Origin: Zygnema circumcarinatum
Taxonomy: Eukaryota; Streptophyta; Zygnematophyceae; Zygnematales; Zygnemataceae
Assembly (NCBI GenBank): GCA_037447605.1
Contig: CM074813.1
Location: 1,875,185-1,939,184 of the forward strand
Direction of reading: 5' to 3'
Length of the DNA stretch: 64,000 nucleotides
Numbering within the stretch: the stretch's first letter is position 1; each line of letters opens with the position of its first letter. Shown here one piece after another: positions 32,701 through 46,276 of the stretch. The notes under the pieces were generated by a model. It saw only the letters and a program-made list of their open reading frames with translations. It was not told the DNA's origin and did no database searches. Position numbers and translations under genes: made by a program.

Positions 32701-35700
32701 ATTTCTAGGAGCGAGGCTTTTGGTTTATAGGAATCCCAACAAGGCCGTCAACTACGACTGGATTTGGCCATGCCCTTAATATTGAAACTCTTGTTGCTGC
32801 TGCCGAAAAGCGGGAAAGCGCAGTAAAGGTGAGTTGGTAGATGGTGGTCCTCTGGTAGATTTCGTGAGCACAGCCTCTCAGCTCTTTGTGCGCTGCACTC
32901 TGGAATTTGACTACTTTATTGCCATCAGGGCATGTCATGATGACTTTTTTGTAAATATGCTTTCCTCATTCCATGGTGAATGTGCTCTTCTTAGCTAGAT
33001 TCTGTATTTGCTTATGTGTGCGTACGAGAACATGCACAAATGTAGGCGGGTTTAGAACATAAATACGGAAGGATTTTCCTAATTTCCTGAACCACCCCTG
33101 TAGGGCTGTGATGTCAATGGGAATGTGACACCTGCTTGTCTGTTTTACAGGTTCCCTCATCAGAGGTGCAAGACAAAGTTGCATTCATCATCAACAATCT
33201 CTCAATCAGTAATGTTGAGACAAAATCCAAGGAGATACATGAGTTTCTGACAGATGATTTTCTGCCGTGGTTTGCTCAGTACATGGTGATGAAGAGGTAA
33301 GAAACTGGGTTTTCAATCATTCAAAAACTCAAGCGCCTGTCTTGCAGTTCTGGCGGCCCTCTCTCCCTGGTTTCCGAAACAACAACCCTCTGCGTCTATC
33401 TCCCAGCCCTTAGCAAGCAACCTAACCTTTTTCCTCTGTCAATGCATGTTTCTGCATTTTCCTGTACCTGGATGTTTAATGTCGCTGTCTGTTTCTGTGT
33501 GTGCGTGTGCTGTCTGTCCGCTGCCTGTCTGTCGTTGTTTGCCACTTATTTTGTCCTCACGAGGTTGACTCCGCATGCAAATAAATCTGTGTCCTGAGTG
33601 AATGCATGTAGGTGCATACACAATTTTTGTTCAGTTTTAGTTCTTCCTGACAGTAACTGCTCGCCTACCATTTAATTGTTTCGCTTGTATTGGTGTATGC
33701 ACATTTTTTGCTATTCAAATAGCAAACATGAACCTACTCGCCGTTCTAATGTCAGGAAGGTCTGCTGATGGATTCCAGGGCGAGCATTGAACCAAATTTT
33801 CATGACCTTTATCTGAAGTTTATCGACAAGATGAACAACAAAAATCTTCTCAAGGAGGTGCAAAAGGCAACATATGAAAACTGCAAGGTACGTTGCAATG
33901 GAGTCTGAGAATGAAACTATAGATGATAACGGATACCTAGTAAGTCATTTTTTCCTGGTGCTTAGTTTGATTGGCCGATTTAGAAGTTTTAGATTTCGAG
34001 AGTGATGCCGTAAATGTCTTTCTCTGGCAGAACCCCTCTAATTTGAACTTGCCTTTTTTTACGAGATGATTTGTCTCCTTTGGACAAGATGCTTTGACGT
34101 GTTGGAGTTCTTTAGTGTAAGTCATAATCTTGGTTTTGGATGACTTATTGCTCCAGGTGCTCCTACGTTCGGAATTAATCAAGTCAAGTTCAGAAGAGCG
34201 GTCACTATTGAAAAATCTTGGAAGCTGGATGGGCAAATTGACTATTGGACGGAACCAGGCTCTTCGGGCACGAGAAATTGACCCGAAGTCGTTGATCATT
34301 GAGGTACGATGGCCAACATCAATGGACTTATTTTATTTTGGGCTGATAAAGAATCGCGTGTATGGTAGGGAGTGTCACCTGTGTTATCTGGAGCTACAAA
34401 GCATCTAACCTTAGATCTACTAGCTTTTTCCCAGGATGGAGCATCGTCAACTAATGGGAGCTCGTCTGTTCTCCTGTCTGCAGGCATATGAGAAAGGTTT
34501 GATGATAGCAATTATCCCATTCACATCGAAGGTATAGTAAACCTGGCCAGAATCCTGAAAAGGAGTAATGTAACTTTCGAGCAAAGAAGGAACTTGCATT
34601 AGGCGATACATGTTTTTTTGAAATGTTTGCAGCTGACTAATCTTTTGTGGTTCCAATCGAACATTGCCAGATTTTGGAGCCCTGCTCTTCAAGTATAGCG
34701 TATCAGCCTCCGAATCCATGGACGATGGGCATTTTGGGATTGCTGACCGAGATTTACAATTTGCCCAATTTGAAAATGAACTTGAAATTTGACATTGAGG
34801 TCAGCTTTTTGCTTCCCGTTCCTTAAGGACTGGACTTATAAATGCTGTACATGAACGGTGTCGTGATGGAGAGGGAGACGGTTATTGTTAAAGCTGGTTA
34901 TGACTGTTTTTGAGATTTCCCATTGTGTTAGCACATCGTCAGCTTAAGAACCATTCAGGAACAAACCTGTACGTCATGATGTGTCTTCCTTACACGTCTA
35001 ACTCGTCCCTTTCACTTTTTTTTTGTATGCATACCTGTATACTTTTTAAGACATTGCTTTCTCCGCTTGCAGGTTCTATTCAAAAACCTGAATGTTGACA
35101 TGAAGGATGTCAAGCCCACCCAGTTATTGACCGGGCGCCAGAGAGAGATTGAAGGGAATCCTGACTTCTCGAATAAGGACTTGAATGTGCACCATCAACC
35201 GCCGCCACCACCCCCGCAGGAGCTACCGACATCAACGCCTCCTTTGCCAGTGCAGTTGGAGCCTCCAGTCACCGTTCCTCCAGCGGTGCCACTCCCACTT
35301 CAGCCTCCACCGTCTGTGGTACGTTGCACACGTGTCATGCTTCCCTGTTCAGCGCTCTGTTCATGCAGGCAAAATTATTTCTAGTCTGTCCTTTGGCCGC
35401 TCTCATGAATGCATGTGAGAGCAGTTCGTCCACTGTGCCTTTACAAAATTTTGGTTCAAGCTGTCTTTGGCAGGCATCTCTGGTCTGTGGAAGTCGCGCT
35501 CAGCTCCTTGTTTGCCTGTATGATTAAACTTTTTTCTGAATATTGGAACTAATGTCTGGTTTTACTTTGTTTGTTTTATCTTTGCTGCAGGCTATGCCAC
35601 AGCCACCACCAGTGGCCAGCCAGGTTGAGGTGGAGGACAAGTCCTTAGCTGTTCCTCCTGTTTCTGCCGCTGGGATTGACCGAAGTGCAGCTTCTGCAAC

Positions 35701-38700
35701 CGTAAGCCAAGCATATTCTCTGCCAGCGGTGAGAGTTATGCTTTCACTGCAAAACGCGGTTGTACTGATGAATGCAGGAAGGCTGCAGCTTCCGTTGGAA
35801 GTATACTTTGGATTGAGAAAACTGCCAGTTTCTAGTTTCTGTCACTGAAATGAAGCTGCAGTTGGAAAGTTTTACACTTATTTTGTATGGCAAACTACTG
35901 AGGCTCTGGCTTTGTTTACAGGTGCCCATGTCTATACCCAACAATCTTGCTGCGTACATTGTTTTCAGCCCTAAACTTGGTGCTCTCAGTCAGCAGCTGC
36001 AGCTTCCCAGGTGAGGAATCATGCTTTTACAGCTGCATTGTCGTTTAAGTCTGAGTTGCACGTTTCTGTGTAAAATTGAATGCGTGCCCAACTTCTGTCT
36101 TACCTTTTTTTTTGTGTGCAGAATTGTGCCTGTTGCAATGGAACGAGCTATTAGAGAAATTATTTCGCCGGTTGTGGAGAGGAGCGTTACCATTGCTTGC
36201 ATGACAACGCGTGAACTCGTCATGAAGGTTAGTGGAATAGATTTGAAATGCTGGAGCATGCTTATCTTACATGCTTGCTGCGTGCGATTTCTTTTTATTT
36301 TTTCTTCTGCCAAGTTTTCATCAGCTGTGGAAGTACTGAAATGCCCCCTTCACGGCTGTTCTTACTGGATATGTTCTGTCTTTGTAATAATACTTTACTT
36401 TAACATCCTTGTCCTGAGAGGCTGATTTAACTTTTGTTTATCCAGGACTACGCTATGGAAGCTGATGAGTCTCGAACTCACAAGGCTGCAAATTTGATGG
36501 TAGCAAGTCTTGCAGGAAGCCTGGCTCACGTTACGTGCAAGGTATGCTTTTGCTCGTCTTGGTGTTCCTGTTTCAGAGTTGGTAGTTCTCTTCAGTTTGG
36601 CACGTGCATATCTAGGGGTTGTCTTGGAGCATCACAATATTTCCGGTTGGGGTTGTAAATTGCAGGAGCCTCTGAGGGTGGCTATGGCAAATCATCTCCG
36701 CAGCCTACTTCAGGCTGCAAGTGGAGGTGCTGAGGTGGAGCAGGCAGTCCAGCTTATTACGAATGATAACCTGGATCTTGGCTGTGCAGTTATTGAAAAG
36801 GCAGCAACTGAGAAGGTGAAAATACTTTCGATGAAACCGCTTACTGTTCTCAAGGCCTTTTCCAGGTCGTCTTACGCTCTATTGGAACACGCTCTCCTGT
36901 TTTGTAGCAAGAAATGATCGTTTTTTTCTTTTGTATTTGCTGGTTTCTTAAAAGGCTGAATATCTGTTTTAAGTTTTGTCACAGTTTTGGTACCCTGAAC
37001 GCTGTCAGGGACAAAAGGCGTCGGTGCATATCGAAATCTTGTTTTTGAATCACTCTCTATCTCAATGTTGTGAATCTTCATGGGCCTTTCGAGCGGCTGG
37101 TCCACCATGTCAAGGTGTCAATTAGTTATGTCTATTTGATTCAACCACTGAAAAGAAGGCAATGGTTAGAGGCTCAAGCCTATATTTCGAGCTGCCTGTT
37201 TTTCTGAGAAATTAAACTTTTTGTGTATGCTGTGGCGTTACAAAATATAGGCGCTGCGCGACCTCGAAGAGAATTTGGCGCATCCTCTAGCGGTTCGGAG
37301 AAAGCATCGAGAGACTCTTGGTGCTGCACTGTACGATGCTTCAATTTATTCTCAGGGCAGTCTGGCACGGCTTCCAGAAGCCCTCCGACCGAAACCGGGG
37401 CGCTTGGCTCCTGCCCAACAACGTGTTTATGAGGTACGGGTGTCGTTTATGAGGGGCAACAGCATGAGGATGCAAATTGTGCTTGCGGCAGTTTTGCTTT
37501 CAACTGTGTCGCCTTTTTTACTGCACCTCGCCTTTTTTACTGCACCTTAATCAGGAAGTGTGGTGTATCAAAGAACTAAGGGATTATCTTTTATGTTACC
37601 GTTTTAGTGGATTGATATTGTGCATTCAGCTGTGCATTCATATCCTTCCAGTTGTGCATTCTCTTGTTGCACCTGCCCGTACGACTAGGAAGCAATGCTT
37701 GTGTAGAGGCTGTGCATTCATCCTTTTGGATAGGTGTTCGCCGAGAAAACGCTGCCTCAACTATCCGCTCTATAAATGTCGTAGATTGAGTTAAACCCGC
37801 TCCTTTCTTGCCTTTCTCGTCTGTTAGAGTTTTCTCATTTTCTGCTTGCGGTGATACTATGGTCTTGTTGTCTTCATGTTTTTGATGGCCCAACCTCACC
37901 AATCATCATGCCACCTTATCATTGATACAACGAGCCTGACGAGCCTGGGTTGTTTCTTCAGGATTTCGCACGGCTACCATGGCAGAATAATCCTGCTTCC
38001 AGGGCCCAGCAAGCTGTCCCTCCTACTCAACAGCCTATCCCACAGTCTGGTGCGGCTGCTCCTGCAGCAGCAGCGGTCTCTGGAGCAGCCCCTCCAGCTC
38101 CTTCGAGGATGCCATACAGTGTCTCAGGGACTCAACTTGGAACTGGTTTTCCTGCTGCAACTCCAGTCACATTGTCTGCGGGCCAGCAGGTTGGAATAGT
38201 GGGAACTGGGATAGAAGCTGAGATGGAACGACCTCCTGCACCTCCAGCCAGGTATGGCGTTACCCATGCGCTCTGTCTTGCCAATCCACGTCCTAGCTTG
38301 TAACTTTGTGAGCTTTACCTGCTGGTGGAATTCACTTAGCTCTTGTCAATTCCTTTTATGAGCCTTTGTCAGCAATATAAGTGTTTAACCTGGCTATACG
38401 GTGCTTGGCTTCAGTTCAGCACGATGTGAAGACAGTCTACGCAGAACTGCGAATAATCCTTAGATCGATTGATCATGGGTTTCCTTTTTGAAGTACTCAC
38501 ATTTGGATGTTGTTGTTTAGCCTGCCGTGAAAGTATATTCATATATTTGGAAAGTTTGTAATCCCTGAAAACTTGTGTACTTACCTTATCGTGCTTTCCA
38601 CAATATCGATCATGATGCAGTTCCAATCTTCCGGCGGCCAGTGTTGCTCCTGTTCCTGAACCTAGTAGGCCTGCTCCAGAAACAGCTACAGGACCCTTTT

Positions 38701-41700
38701 CCAATTCCAATGTTCCTGTGGAGACTGCAGGAACAGACATAATCTCTCCTAAGGTGAAACGCTTTTGCAATGTTGATTGCAAGATCACTGATGATGTAAC
38801 CGTTAAACATTCAATTGTTCATTGCATTTCTTACGAGTATTGCCATTCCCCTGCACGTTTCGCTAATCAAGCACCTCTTAATGACGTATCTTTGCTTGCC
38901 AGCTTTATCAAAAGCTCTCACTACCAAGTTTTTTCAAAGCTCTGTGGTGGATTTGATTTGCTTGTGTTAAATTTCTCTCGTCGCTTGCATGCAGCTGTCC
39001 CCATCGTCGACATCCTTGGACCAGCTCTCAACTGACCCGTCTCTCAGCACAGGCGAAGCAATTGAAAAGTATCAGCTTATCATCTATAAGGTGATGCCAC
39101 ACTTCAAAGAAAGGATTGTTGGTCAGATCGGTAATAGCAATCACAGAGAGCGTGGAATTCTGGTGACTCACGTATAGACGACTTAAAGTAACGCCGCTTC
39201 GCGGTTCGTTTGTATTCCAGAAAACGTCTTATTTTCTTTGCTGATGGAATGTCTTTGCCAATCAGATACCTGAAGTTCAGAATCTGGGTCAAACTGCTAC
39301 CGTACTACGTTCTGCCTTTCTCAGTTTTCACACCAGTTTCTCAGTACAAGTTTGAGTGGTTGAAGCCTTTTTAACAAAGCAGAGAATTGTACAATCATGT
39401 AGTGGTCGTTGCCTTGCGGATTTGTGTACATCTCTTTCTGGAGCATCTCGTAGAATGTGAACCTTGAGCGCCTCTTCCCACTACGTTTTTGACGTTTCCG
39501 TTTTATTTCAACATCTCAGATTTTTGTAGTTTTTTTCTGATTTGTAGTTGTAATTTATAGTCAGTTTATTGAATACTGGCGCGTTGCATGTTTGGGTTTC
39601 AGCTTGATGTTGCTATTTCAAAAACAACTGCGGCGCCTCTGGCAACTCTTCCAGCTGAACATGAGATTCGGGTAAGGCTATTTCACTCAATTGCATTGCC
39701 ACTGTACTAATAGAGTGAATCATTGTTGGATGCCAACTTTCCCACTGTTGTCAAGTGGTATGTGTGGGGAGGGGGAAGAGAGAAAGGGAGAGAGAGAGAG
39801 AGAGTGCTGTTACAGTAAGTGAGAACTGGACACTAAGTGGTTGTTCAAGGATGGTGAGCGAGCGGAAGGACAGCCTAGTGCGGAGGAAAATTAGAACGAG
39901 GATTTTTGGTGTTTTGAAAGGAGAGGATAAAAGTGAAGAATTTATTGGTAATCTTGCAGATCAAGTTGTAAGGCAAGCAGTGTTATGTTCATGCAGGTGC
40001 TTGTAGCAGAGATTCAGGAGGTCATCACACAGTGCATCAGTCGAGACGAGGCTGCACTGGCTATTGCACAGAAGGTACAACCTGAGCTGTTCCAGAGTGT
40101 TTCGTTCTCCTGCACGTTTAGTGTTTATGTTTTATCTTAGCATTTAAGGCCATGTTTTTTGTGCAATTTTTTTCTCTCCCTTTTTTTCACTCGCTCATTT
40201 TCTCCCCTTTTCTCACAGTGCGACTTTTCTCGCACTCCCTTTCGCCCTCCCTTAGATTCTTCTTGTTTTTACTGTTTTCTGCTTTCTCCTTCCCTTCGTT
40301 TTTCCTATCAATTCCTCCAAGCCTCCCACAATGTTTAACTTAACTAGGTTGAGTGTCTTTTCAGGTTTTTAAGCGCCTATATGAAAACCCAACACATGTG
40401 CTCCATGTTTCTACTCATTTGGCGATCTTGGAGAGCATTAGGGAGGTTTGTAAGCGGGTCGTCAAGGAGCTTACCAACTGGGTGATTTACTCAGATGAGG
40501 ACCGGAAGTTGAACAGGGAGATTGCAGTTGGGCTGATCCAATCCGAGCTTATTAACCTGACAGACTACAATATTCACTTATCTAAACTTATGGACGGAGG
40601 GCGGAATGGTATGGTCTTTGCCTCTTTCCCATTGCCCCCCCCCTCTCGACGTGCTGCCTTTGTTCTAACTGTTTATTGCTGAGTATATTCTTGTTTTATT
40701 TCTGTGTTTTCTCTTTCCTTGGGCACTTCTGAGGGCTTTATAGAAATACATTTTGTAAGGTGGAGAAGCAAACACTTGAGGGGAAAAACTAGTGCTCAAC
40801 CTGACGTTTCCTTTGCTGCATGTGTGCAGCAATGGCCTCGGATTTTGCCGTCCATTTAGTGAAGTCCTGTGTCATTCAAGAAAACCTCGTGAGCGCAACA
40901 GAGCTCTACAATGTTATTGATAGCCTTGCCAAGGTACCGACTTGGGAACTCGAGTGCATTATCCCAGGTCGAAGAAATGATGCAAGCTGTCATTCTAGTA
41001 GTGAGGAATGAACTATTTGCCTTGTTTTATGAAACTGGCTACTTGCAAATGCTGCTGGCAACGCACTTGCATTGCGTTTTCCAGCTGGTATAACAAACAA
41101 ACAAATCGATGACGATGTTGCAGATTGCACAGAGACCCGGTGCCCCGGAGTCTTTGCAGCAGTTGGTAGAGCTTGCACGGAACTCCACCGCTGCAGCAGT
41201 TGCACCAAGCGTAGGAGCGTTGAAAGATGATAAGGGCAGGCTGGCAAAGGATAAGAAGGTAGTTATAGCCTCTGCCTTTCTGAATTATGCATGTCAAAGG
41301 GTACAAGCTAGCAACTCTTGACCATGGATGGACGATCGTCCACCATTGGATGGCATTGGTGGGATGATGTGGCTTCCTGTGTAGTTGGCTTAGTTGTTTT
41401 TTTTTTTTTTTCTTGTCATTACCAGGCACTCCCTGTACGTGGTCCTTCTATGAAAGAGGAAGGCAAGCCTGTTGCAAGGGATACATCTCCACCAATCCCA
41501 GCTGCATTCCGGGAGCAGGTTAGGATCTGACCTTTGAGTTGGTGCTGTTGCATATTCCATGATCAGAAAGAACCACCATTCGGCTTGCGTATCCTGAAGC
41601 TGCTTGCCTAACTCTGTGGCATTCAGCCAAACTGAATACGCATAAAGAAATTGATAAGGATAGGTCTTATGCCCCTCGCTAACACGGTGCAGTGGGGCTG

Positions 41701-44700
41701 AAACTGTGCTTATCGACAACCGTGACTTTATTCTACATTCAACTGTTCATAGCATGTGCCAAGTATTTTACTGTTGGCTATCTTGCATTCGCGTCAATAT
41801 TTGCGTCATGACTATATTGAAAGCATCAGTTGAAATTCGAGTTTGCTGTTACAGGTGATGGCTGTCTTTGACGAATGGGCCCGCATCTGTGACACTCCTG
41901 GCAACAACGATAAGGCATACGCACTGTACATGTCTCAAATACAACATTCAGGATTGCTGAAAAACGACGAAGTTGCTGAACGATTCTTTCGCACGCTTAT
42001 GGTCAGTGCTCGCCCTGATTCTCTGTTGTCTTTTTACCAAGGGGTACATTTACATTGCATCTACTGCCCACCTTTTCCGTTGTCATGGAGGTACTTAGTT
42101 CAGTACATGGATCACATGTTGAACATTACTGGATATCTATACGCTTGTGTTCTGGTTCCTTTGTGAATTTCTTTGCTGAACTTCGACTTTATTTCCTGCT
42201 GAGCTTTTGTCCAGGAGCTCTCGGTGAACCACTGCCTGGGCAGTGATGTAACCCAGGCTTCGGCAACTGGACAGCCAAACACTGCTGCTTCCGGATTATC
42301 TTTTACTGCTGTAGACATGTATGCACGACTTGTTTTGCTTCTGGTGAAGGTAATGTGTTGAGCTCTCTGCCCAGGGCCTGTCCGAGCTATTGCCCCTCGC
42401 TTCCAACATGGCCCTTCCTTCAGTGTACGGATATTTGTATCTACCTTATGTCTGCGACTCACTCTTGCGCTACATCAGTGCTTGTTAATAAGCTAGTTTT
42501 ATTATTTTTCTTCTGATTTTTTTTTTTTGGTGGTGTGCTGTCTCCAGTATTACGCTGACCCGGGCAACACATCAATGAGCAAGATCAACCTTCTCAACAA
42601 AGTATGCCTGAATTGGTCCTCAAGAGTCGGGAACGTTCCCTTTTGTCCGTTTATGCCGTTTCTTTTAATTTAAAGAAGCGAAGCATATGAAGGGTTGAAA
42701 TGAGTGGTCAAAAGGAATCGAAGAGTTGATTTGAGGTTAATTTTATCAAGGCTGGTGGTCATATTATTTAATTTAAGGCTGGGAATAATTCTCCAAGTTT
42801 GCAATGTCCTGAAAAGGTTCAAAGCACTATCCGGTTGTTCTATTCCTGCAGGTCCTTATGGTTGCAGTAAAGGTCGTATTGCGGGAAGCTGATGAAAAGA
42901 AAACAGCTTTTAACTCCAAGCCATTTTTCCGGCTCTTTGTCACTTGGCTTACGGACTTCAATTCCCCAGATCCCATCCTGGACTCCAGCAATTTCCAGGT
43001 GAGGAAATAGTGTTGGTTCTGCCTCCATTTCATAGATTGTGGTATGTCCGTTGCCAAGTGCACTATTTCTCTTCAAGCAACTGTATATGTGAATTCGGAA
43101 CCGAGCTTACCTGAATCTTCTTGAAAGTTCTCCTTCTGTATTGCTGTAATCTTCTAGTGTTTCGAAGATTTTGCTTACTTAGCACTGGATCATGTTTTAC
43201 CAAACTGATTCCCCTTCTGGAATTGTCTATTCCATCACATTTTTCAGGTCCTCACAGGATTGGCCACTGCGTTTCAAGCTCTACAGCCGCTGCGTGTGCC
43301 AGCCTTCAGGTAATCCGTCTGGTTCCTTTCAATGTTTTGATGTATCTTGAGCTAATTTATGCTGTCAATAGAAGGGAAAGAGTGATGTATATTGTGACTG
43401 TTCGTTCTGCCTTGCAGCTTTGCCTGGCTGGAGCTTGTAAGCCATCGTGCTTTCATGCCCAAGCTGCTTTTCGCGAACCAGCAAAAAGGATGGCCATGGT
43501 TTCAACGGCTGCTGGTGTCACTCTTCAAGTTCATGGAGCCTTATCTGCGGAATGCTGAGCTTTCCGACGCAGTAAGTGGCGTCTCCTCTTAGGCTAGGCG
43601 TGTATTCTCTACGGTTCAGCTATGAAGTTAAGTGATCCCGCTCCCAAAAAACCGGATGCATGTTCACGTACAACGTAGAACTTATAGAACTTTAGCCAGT
43701 GCCGTCTGAAATAGTACATGACGACAGGACGTATAACGCTCAACACAGGGTGCATCGCACCTTAGTTTGACTAATTTTTGTTTTGGGTGTTCTAGTTTGC
43801 TGATTGCTTCCATGCTGATTCCTTCCTGTCGCAATGCTGTTTTTTTATTGCTGCTGTACTTGCAGGTGAGGCTTTTGTACAAGGGTACCTTGCGCGTGCT
43901 GCTGGTGCTCCTCCATGACTTTCCGGAATTTCTGTGTGACCACCATTTCAGCTTCTGCGATGTCATTCCTCCAAGTTGCATCCAGATGCGGAACTTGATC
44001 CTTAGCGCATTCCCACGGAACATGAGATTGCCGGATCCCTTCACACCAAACTTGAAGGTAAGATACAATCCAATGTATAATAAGGTGCTAACTGGAACGA
44101 AAATTGTAGAAAGGGTCTCAACCTGATTGCAAAGTCACAGAATTTCAAAGGTCACTTATGTGACACGTAGATAAACAAGCATACGTCTGAAACTGTTCTT
44201 CAAGCATTCTCCGTGTGCCAGAGAAGGAGAATGCTGTCTGGTTCGCCTTATGCTGTTTTTCATACAGTATATTTGGAATTTTGGAGTAAAGCTTTTGGTC
44301 ATTAAGATGGCGCGCTCCTAAGGTCCTCCAGCTAGATAGGCCTTTCTACTAGTGATAAGTGGTTTTTATTTCTTCAAACTCCGTATTACGTCCTAATATT
44401 GCGCCTATTGCCTGAAACTTTGTGATTGTTTACGAAATGACCAAAGAAGTGTCTGGCTTTATTGTTTTACTCTTGCAGGTTGATTTGTTGCCTGAGATCA
44501 GTCAGCAGCCGCGTATATTGTCTGATGTGGAGGCGGCACTGCGAAACAAACAGTTGAAATCAGAAGTGGACGAATACCTGAAGGTGGGTCTTGTAAAGAC
44601 TCCAACAATTTGAATTGTCAAAGAAAGTAAACTTTGCCGTTCTTCATTCAAAAAAAAATTCTAATTCGATCTATGCTGCTGGCAGACTCGAGAACCTCTA

Positions 44701-46276
44701 TCTTTCTTGGCGGTGGATTTGAAGCAGCGACTCATGCTGCCCCAAGCTGAAGCAGTGCAGTGTGGGACCCGCTACAATGTTCCCCTTATCAACGCGCTTG
44801 TCCTCTCAGTCGGGATGCAGGTAAAGAACGCTTTTCGCTTTAACTGAGTCATAGACACGCTCAAAGCCTCATCCCGCTTTGTGGGCCTCTGGCCAGTTTG
44901 TGATTAAGAACTTGACCTAAGTGAAGAATCGAATGTTGAGACCTGCTTTCTACGGGATCCGCCCCCCTTCTCCGCATTCCTTCCCCTCCCTTTCCCTCTC
45001 TTCCCGCCCCCTCCCATTCTCCCCCTCTCTTTTGTTTGCCTTCCTTTTCCCTCCCCTGCTCTCGCTCTCTTCCCGCTTCTCCCAGTCTTCCGCACTCCCT
45101 TTTCTTTGCCTCCCCCTTGCCCTCCTCCCTCTCTCTTCCCTCTCCCTCCCTCTCCCCTTCTCTCTTTCCTTTACTTCCCCCTTCCCCTCGCCCCTACTTT
45201 TTCCCCTCACACCGCCTAAGTGTCGCAATACCTCTTAAAGTTCGCGATCTAGGTCTGTGCATGATAAGTTTCTAATTGCTGGAAGTTATTTCCCGACTGC
45301 AAATCACAAGATAGAACCTGGACTTGGAACCTGGACCACAAACCTCAATAACTATTGAACTAGTCACCCTAATTACCCTTTTGCATTTATCATTTCATTG
45401 TTTAAGCCTTGTGATTTAGCATGTGTGGAGGGCAGGCTATTCAGCAGTTGCAGAGCAAGTCTACCCCGCAACAACTGGCGGTCCCCACGGCTCCTATCAC
45501 TCACAGCGCTCCAATGGATATCTTCCAAAGGCTCATCACAGATCTTGATACGGAGGGGAGATACCTTTTCCTCAATGCGATTGCAAATCAGCTCCGATAC
45601 CCCAACAACCACACGCACTATTTCTCATGTGTTCTTCTCTATCTATTCGCTGAAGCGCAGCAGGTAAGCAGCCTCGTCTTTAAAACTGCAAATGCATGTT
45701 TCGAGGACTTCTACCTCTCCTGCTCTGCAGCGTGGGGAAACAGTGTTTAAACCAAAGGATATCCATCATCTGGATGAGATTATCATAGGATGGACATTTT
45801 AAAGGTCGAGAGAGAAAGTGATAGCGGTGGAGGAGGGGTGCTAATCGATAGCGCTGGGCTTCGTCCTCGTGCAGGAGATAATCCAGGAGCAGATCACACG
45901 AGTGTTGCTGGAACGGCTGATAGTGAACCGGCCGCATCCCTGGGGCCTGCTCATCACCTTCATAGAGCTCATCAAGGTAGGTCCATTCTGCACATAACTG
46001 GCCTTAAAAGGAGGAAGCCGGCGCCGCTCCGCAAGACTGGGATCCTTGCAGACCCTGAACCCTAAATTCCTGAAGCACTCACATAAACCCTAACGCGTCC
46101 CGTTTGTGTTCGCAACGCAGAATCCGCGGTACAACTTCTGGAGCCACAACTTCACGAGATGTGCTCCGGAGATAGAGAAACTGTTTGAGTCGGTGGCGCG
46201 TTCTTGTATGGGCCCCCCTCCCAAGTCAGAGGACGAGATGGCGCAGGGCATGGCTGCGGACCAACTCAAGCTTTGA
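25371..46276 (+). CDS. CNOT1: NOT1/CNOT1, scaffold of the CCR4-NOT deadenylase complex
   Basis: Scaffold on which the CAF1/CCR4 deadenylases, CNOT9 and the NOT2/NOT3 module assemble to shorten poly(A) tails and repress mRNAs in the cytoplasm. Fifty exons join with GT-AG introns in a continuous frame of about 2,577 aa, a little longer than animal CNOT1. The family order is complete: N-terminal HEAT repeats, TTP-binding-type HEAT block, Q/P-rich linker, MIF4G (CAF1-binding), P-rich linker, DUF3819 (CNOT9-binding), a second P/A-rich linker, connector, and the C-terminal NOT1 superfamily domain. Start ATG 25371 ([14 protein letters not shown]) resembles the family N-terminus. The exon 1/2 junction (25501 to 25675) is the least certain. 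Stop is TGA at 46274-46276. Introns are mostly T-rich and short, with CT tracts only at about 26160-26250 and 44960-45220. No pseudogene features. Confidence 0.96.
30032..32828 (+). other. CNOT1: CNOT1 exons 11-17: TTP-binding-type HEAT block and Q/S-rich linker
   Basis: Exons 30032-30285, 30483-30586, 31076-31170, 31286-31630, 31919-32212, 32331-32448, 32731-32828. The block begins [16 protein letters not shown], continues with [57 protein letters not shown] and [20 protein letters not shown]. Exons 14-17 then give S-, Q- and P-rich low-complexity linker ([31 protein letters not shown]). Confidence 0.93.
33151..35728 (+). other. CNOT1: CNOT1 exons 18-24: MIF4G domain (CAF1-binding) and P-rich linker
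   Basis: Exons 33151-33296, 33779-33887, 34157-34303, 34484-34531 (48 bp), 34671-34799, 35073-35318, 35591-35728. Segments: [109 protein letters not shown]. This is the MIF4G fold that holds the CAF1/CNOT7 deadenylase. A proline-rich run ([11 protein letters not shown]) follows. Confidence 0.94.
35922..38753 (+). other. CNOT1: CNOT1 exons 25-31: DUF3819 (CNOT9-binding) and P/A-rich linker
   Basis: Exons 35922-36010, 36122-36227, 36446-36541, 36666-36815, 37251-37433, 37962-38251, 38621-38753. Segments: [100 protein letters not shown]. This is the helical bundle that binds CNOT9 and helps recruit silencing factors. Exons 30-31 are A-, P- and S-rich linker. Confidence 0.93.
38995..41518 (+). 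other. CNOT1: CNOT1 exons 32-38: connector region
   Basis: Exons 38995-39090, 39603-39671, 39997-40074, 40365-40608, 40830-40933, 41124-41258, 41426-41518. Segments: [92 protein letters not shown]. Matches the connector between the CNOT9-binding and NOT modules. The 39720-39990 intron has a short (GA)n run at 39778-39802. Confidence 0.92.
41855..46276 (+). other. CNOT1: CNOT1 exons 39-50: C-terminal NOT1 domain (NOT2/NOT3-binding)
   Basis: Exons 41855-42001, 42215-42349, 42548-42601, 42852-42998, 43248-43309, 43418-43571, 43866-44057, 44479-44583, 44686-44820, 45436-45663, 45875-45976, 46121-46276. The most conserved part: [100 protein letters not shown] and [10 protein letters not shown]. 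Binds the NOT2/NOT3(5) heterodimer. Complete through the stop. Confidence 0.96.
44955..45215 (+). repeat. CT-rich tract, CNOT1 intron 47
   Basis: CCCTCCC and CTCTCTTCCC pyrimidines on the sense strand in the largest late intron (44821-45435). Most other CNOT1 introns lack such tracts. Confidence 0.65.
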
